DNA of 64,000 nt. Source: Theocolax elegans. Lineage: Eukaryota; Arthropoda; Insecta; Hymenoptera; Cerocephalidae. Location of the stretch: contig CM047425.1 in assembly GCA_026168455.1 (NCBI GenBank), positions 2,640,001 to 2,704,000 of the forward strand. The letters run 5' to 3'. Shown here piece after piece: positions 60,999 to 64,000 of the stretch (positions are counted from its first letter, which is position 1; each line of letters starts with the position of its first letter). The position numbers and the translations under genes are program-made. The notes under the pieces were generated by a model that saw only the letters and a list, made by a program, of their open reading frames with translations, was not told the origin of the DNA and ran no database searches.

Positions 60999-61528
60999 AA
61001 TAATGTACAATAATAATTATCATTTTTTTAACGATTCAATTTACGAGATTTTTTATTTTGCTAACATAATCAATGGCAAAACGATCCGTAGTGAACTTAC
61101 CCTCAATGTTTTTTATTTATATATAACGCATCTGTACGACACACGTTATGACACGCTGTTTTTACAAAATGCACTTGTTGACTTACTTACGAGCTAATGC
61201 AATATCAGTTTAATTATCATTAACACATTTTTTTCGATTTTATAAGTAAACGAAAATAAACGTTAAATTATTTTTTTTATATAATTATTGGTTATTAATT
61301 TATTTAGTGCATGCATTTATTTATTTGTTTAATTATAAAATTATTTAATTATTTTTGTAATTGTTTATATATTATTAATTTATTTATTGCATGTTTTTTT
61401 TATTTATTTATTTTACCATTAAACTGATATTGCACTGTTAATGTTGCTATAACTGTATCAAATCTGTGATATTACCATAAATGTACTAATAGATTTTTTT
61501 ATTTTCAACGCATCATGTATATACATAG

Positions 61529-61585
61529 ATGGTCCACGCGAGTTGGTGGTACTACTTTTCCAAATTCACGGAGTTCATGGACACG
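61529..61585 (+). CDS. ELOVL: ELOVL elongase, exon 4
   Basis: 57 nt, phase 0. The acceptor is ATACATAG ending at 61528 and the donor is ACACG|GTATGT with GT at 61586. It encodes MVHASWWYYFSKFTEFMDT, the start of the third membrane segment and the conserved K.TEF.DT motif that in ELOVL proteins immediately precedes the FFVLRKK and HxxHH catalytic region. The next exon should therefore begin with that segment, but nothing of the kind appears before base 64000, so the gene continues to the right. It joins exon 3a or 3b in frame. Confidence 0.92.
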
Positions 61586-64000
61586 GTATGTATTTTACAA
61601 TTTTATTTATAGTCTTAGTTAATTATATTTTTAACATATTTTAAAATATTAAAAAAACTAAAATAAAAATTACTCTTAAAAATTAATAATTTTTTAAATA
61701 GTTCCTTAGTAGAAATTGAAAATTTCGAGGTTAGCTTTTCATTAAAGAATGTTTCATAGACCTTTTGGATTTTTTTTTTACTGTTTTGTTGGAAAAGAAA
61801 TTATTAATTATTTTATTATTTTTTAATTAAATATATCAGCATTAGAAAAGCAATGAATTTTAATGTAAATTCAACCTCTGCCGAAATTCGTAAATTTCAT
61901 CTGAAAAATTAACGTAAAAGGTCATAATTTTCATCGCGGTGTCACAGTAATTTTTAGTTTTCCGATATGTTCACCATACCGAACGGTCATTTTTTTCACA
62001 AATATTTTTTATGATACTCACCTCAGTTACGGGTAAACATTCGTTTAGAATACAAAGTAAAATCAATCATTTCGTTTACAAGGATAATTTCAGGTTTATT
62101 TGGGTTATTGAATCGTTGGGAATCACAGTATAAAACTTATGTAATACATTACGGGTATATAAATAGCAGTTAAACAATTCAACAATATTTTGATAATAAA
62201 ATTCTTTTTATCCCTGGCGAAAACACGTCGATTCAGCAACTAAACAGGAATTTTAATGGAAGAATTATATCACGTTTGAATCGCGAAAAATAATTTACAA
62301 AACAATATTTAAATTCTAATCGATATCTTCCAAAGTACATATATTAACATTCGACGTATTAAAAAAAATTTGCTACTTTTTTTAAAAATAGCTGAAGCTT
62401 ATGTTGATAAATATTAAATAAAAAAAATTAAGTTAAAAATAAATTTAAAAATTAGGTAAAATTTATGTTAAATTATGTACTAATTTTTTTATCTAAAATT
62501 CATTAAAAATTGCTTTTTTCGAATTAATATTATATGACGTCTTCCAGTGTGATAAAATTCGTTGATATAAATAAACGAACAATAATAATTCCTGGATTGG
62601 TTTAACAATTGCTTTAACGAGTCAATTTAAAAATCTAAATACACAGCATTTTGAGGACGACTACGTCTCTATCTTCAGGTGCTAAATTTTAATGATAATA
62701 AAAAATTGTAAATAACACAAAATTTTGTAAGTAAAGACATTTAACTTGCAGTTGTCACATTAATTTATCAACGTTGAGAAGTGTCAAATTATATTTATAA
62801 TAATTATTACAATATTAGTTAATTAATTTATCATCGAAAACAAACACATAAATAACAGTACATATTCGCGAAAGTTATACACAAAATAATCAAAAACCTA
62901 TTGTTTCCTCCATTTTTTAAAATGAATAAATTTACATTAAAAATAATTAATTAATACGTCGCAAACAAAGAAACATATAAACAAATAATAAAATTGTAAA
63001 TGAATTGTAAATTGGAAAATTTTACTAAGCGCTTACAACTTTAAAAATATAGATGGAAGACTAAAAATTATAACTAGATAATATAATCGAAAATTCAAAT
63101 CACTGTAATGCGTGCGAGAATTTAAATTTTTAGTTTGTAAAAAAATGTAATGACGATAAATTCAATTATTATTTTATACTTCTTATTTTTAACCCTTAAA
63201 TTGCCAAAATATCGCTATATGTATAAACATATGTATAGTTTTTTAACATCCATTTTTTATTAATAAGTTCTTTTTTTCAGAATTATGTTTGTGTCGGTAT
63301 TAATGAACAAACCAAAATTTCAATTATTCGGCGACATTTTAATATTTGCTGTTAATACTTAGAGTTTAGCCTGATGAGGATGAAGATATTCTATGGAAAT
63401 GTCGCCAAATAATTGAAAAACGCAAACACAATTCTTAAAAAAAATTACTGCATCGACGACGATAATATAGATTCTATTGTTTATTAATATGTAGAGTTTT
63501 CGATATAATTACTTTTTCTTCAATTGATATCTGTATCAAGAATATCTAACATTATCAAAATCAAATTTATAGCCTCATTCGTCAATTTCTTCTTAGTTTC
63601 TCCAACAAGAAGCATCACAGTTACAACAATTAATTTTATAAACTACACCGGATTGTTCTGATTTTTTATTTCTATCTTTATATAAACAACGCATTATATA
63701 AACATTGATCGAGTTAACAAATTTTCGGAAAAAGAACAAAAGAAGGAGTAATTTTGGCATTATCTAATCTACCAAAGTTTTTTGAAGATACTTTTAAAAA
63801 AGCTAATCCACAATTCCGAATTTGTTGACTCGCTCGATGCAAGAAAAACAGAACAAAAGTATTGAACAATATTTGGTGTAGTTAACAGAATTCATTATGA
63901 AACGTCTTATGTTGGAAACTAAGTAAAAATTCGGGAATATTATGACATTAATGTAAAAGATGATGAACAATGTACGATCAATAATTATATTAACAATTTC
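61586..64000 (+). other. ELOVL intron, running off the window
   Basis: 2.4 kb with no ELOVL exon. It contains a single family-D arm (TTAGTAGAAATTGAAAATTT with TTTCGAGGTTAGC, about 61706-61733), a minus-strand CTGAAGA-type signature at 62646-62690, a strong foldback at 63279-63437, and a possible decayed Penelope-like ORF end near 63750-63960. Confidence 0.6.
63279..63437 (+). repeat. Interrupted inverted repeat with CTGATGA...GAAA core
   Basis: CAATTATTCGGCGACATTT (63321-63339) pairs with AAATGTCGCCAAATAATTG (63397-63415) with one mismatch. An outer pair, AGAATTATGTTTGTG (about 63280) and CGCAAACACAATTCTT (63421-63436), extends it. The loop contains CTGATGA (63371-63377) and the right arm begins in GAAA (63396-63399). 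Such CTGATGA/GAAATGTCG signatures are known from the terminal repeats of Penelope-like retroelements. Confidence 0.55.

Larger units (their letters stand above)
54543..61528 (+). other. ELOVL intron between exons 3b and 4
   Basis: 7 kb, AT-rich. Seen: MITEs at 55318-55412 and 60488-60998, (CA)n at about 57128-57163 and 57281-57302, a GC-richer block at 57180-57340, and TAC/TTA trinucleotide runs at 60030-60105. No coding exon is recognised. Confidence 0.7.

Noticed and set aside
54543..61528. Further copies of the RCQPVDYS exon
   Set aside because: I looked for another TGYCARCC...GAYTA arrangement between 3b and exon 4 and elsewhere in the gene and found none by eye.
62010..62100. Minus-strand segment reading NKPEIILVNEMIDFTLYSKR
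   Set aside because: It faintly resembles the C-terminal region of Penelope-like proteins, but the match is too short and its orientation relative to the nearby signatures is inconsistent.
1..64000. tRNA genes and CRISPR arrays
   Set aside because: No GGTTCRANNCC-type B box in a plausible cloverleaf was seen, and no regularly spaced direct-repeat/spacer array exists; the regular 30-bp array at 27.2 kb has no unique spacers.

Overview
This window is AT-rich (roughly three quarters A+T), intron-dominated eukaryotic DNA that fits an insect nuclear genome. A parasitoid hymenopteran is my best guess; this is inference from composition, the retroelement types and the ELOVL sequence, not proof. There is one recognisable host gene, a plus-strand ELOVL-family very-long-chain fatty-acid elongase. 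It spans at least 38.4-61.6 kb and runs off the right edge. Its coding exons in the window are exon 1 (start codon at 38526), exon 2 (48074-48264), two homologous versions of exon 3 (49959-50039 and 54459-54542) and exon 4 (61529-61585). The histidine-box catalytic part must lie beyond base 64000. A CpG/GC-rich block at 13.77-14.22 kb ending in a strong donor is a possible promoter and 5' untranslated first exon, which would make intron 1 about 24 kb.

Layout. 1-2.0 kb: AT-rich flank with a frameshifted Mutator-like transposase remnant. 2.0-7.41 kb: an apparently full-length, intact two-ORF non-LTR retrotransposon on the minus strand, with an internal Inr+DPE promoter at its 5' end. 7.4-13.7 kb: noncoding DNA with microsatellites, a foldback MITE and degenerate repeats. 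13.8-14.2 kb: candidate promoter/exon. 14.2-38.4 kb: probable intron with foldback elements, a 30-bp minisatellite, several isolated GC-rich islets and a dispersed repeat. 38.4-61.6 kb: the ELOVL exons separated by long introns rich in MITEs, a 5S-rRNA-like fragment and microsatellites. 61.6-64 kb: intron with relics that look Penelope-like.

The most notable point is the tandem duplication of ELOVL exon 3. The two copies are 81 and 84 nt, have the same phase, and encode two variants of the RCQPVDYS loop, which suggests mutually exclusive splicing giving two elongase isoforms. The second theme is the number of foldback/MITE elements, about a dozen copies in several families. They include a pair of TTAA-flanked elements that abut end to end, and a shared motif, TAACCTCAAA, that recurs through the window.
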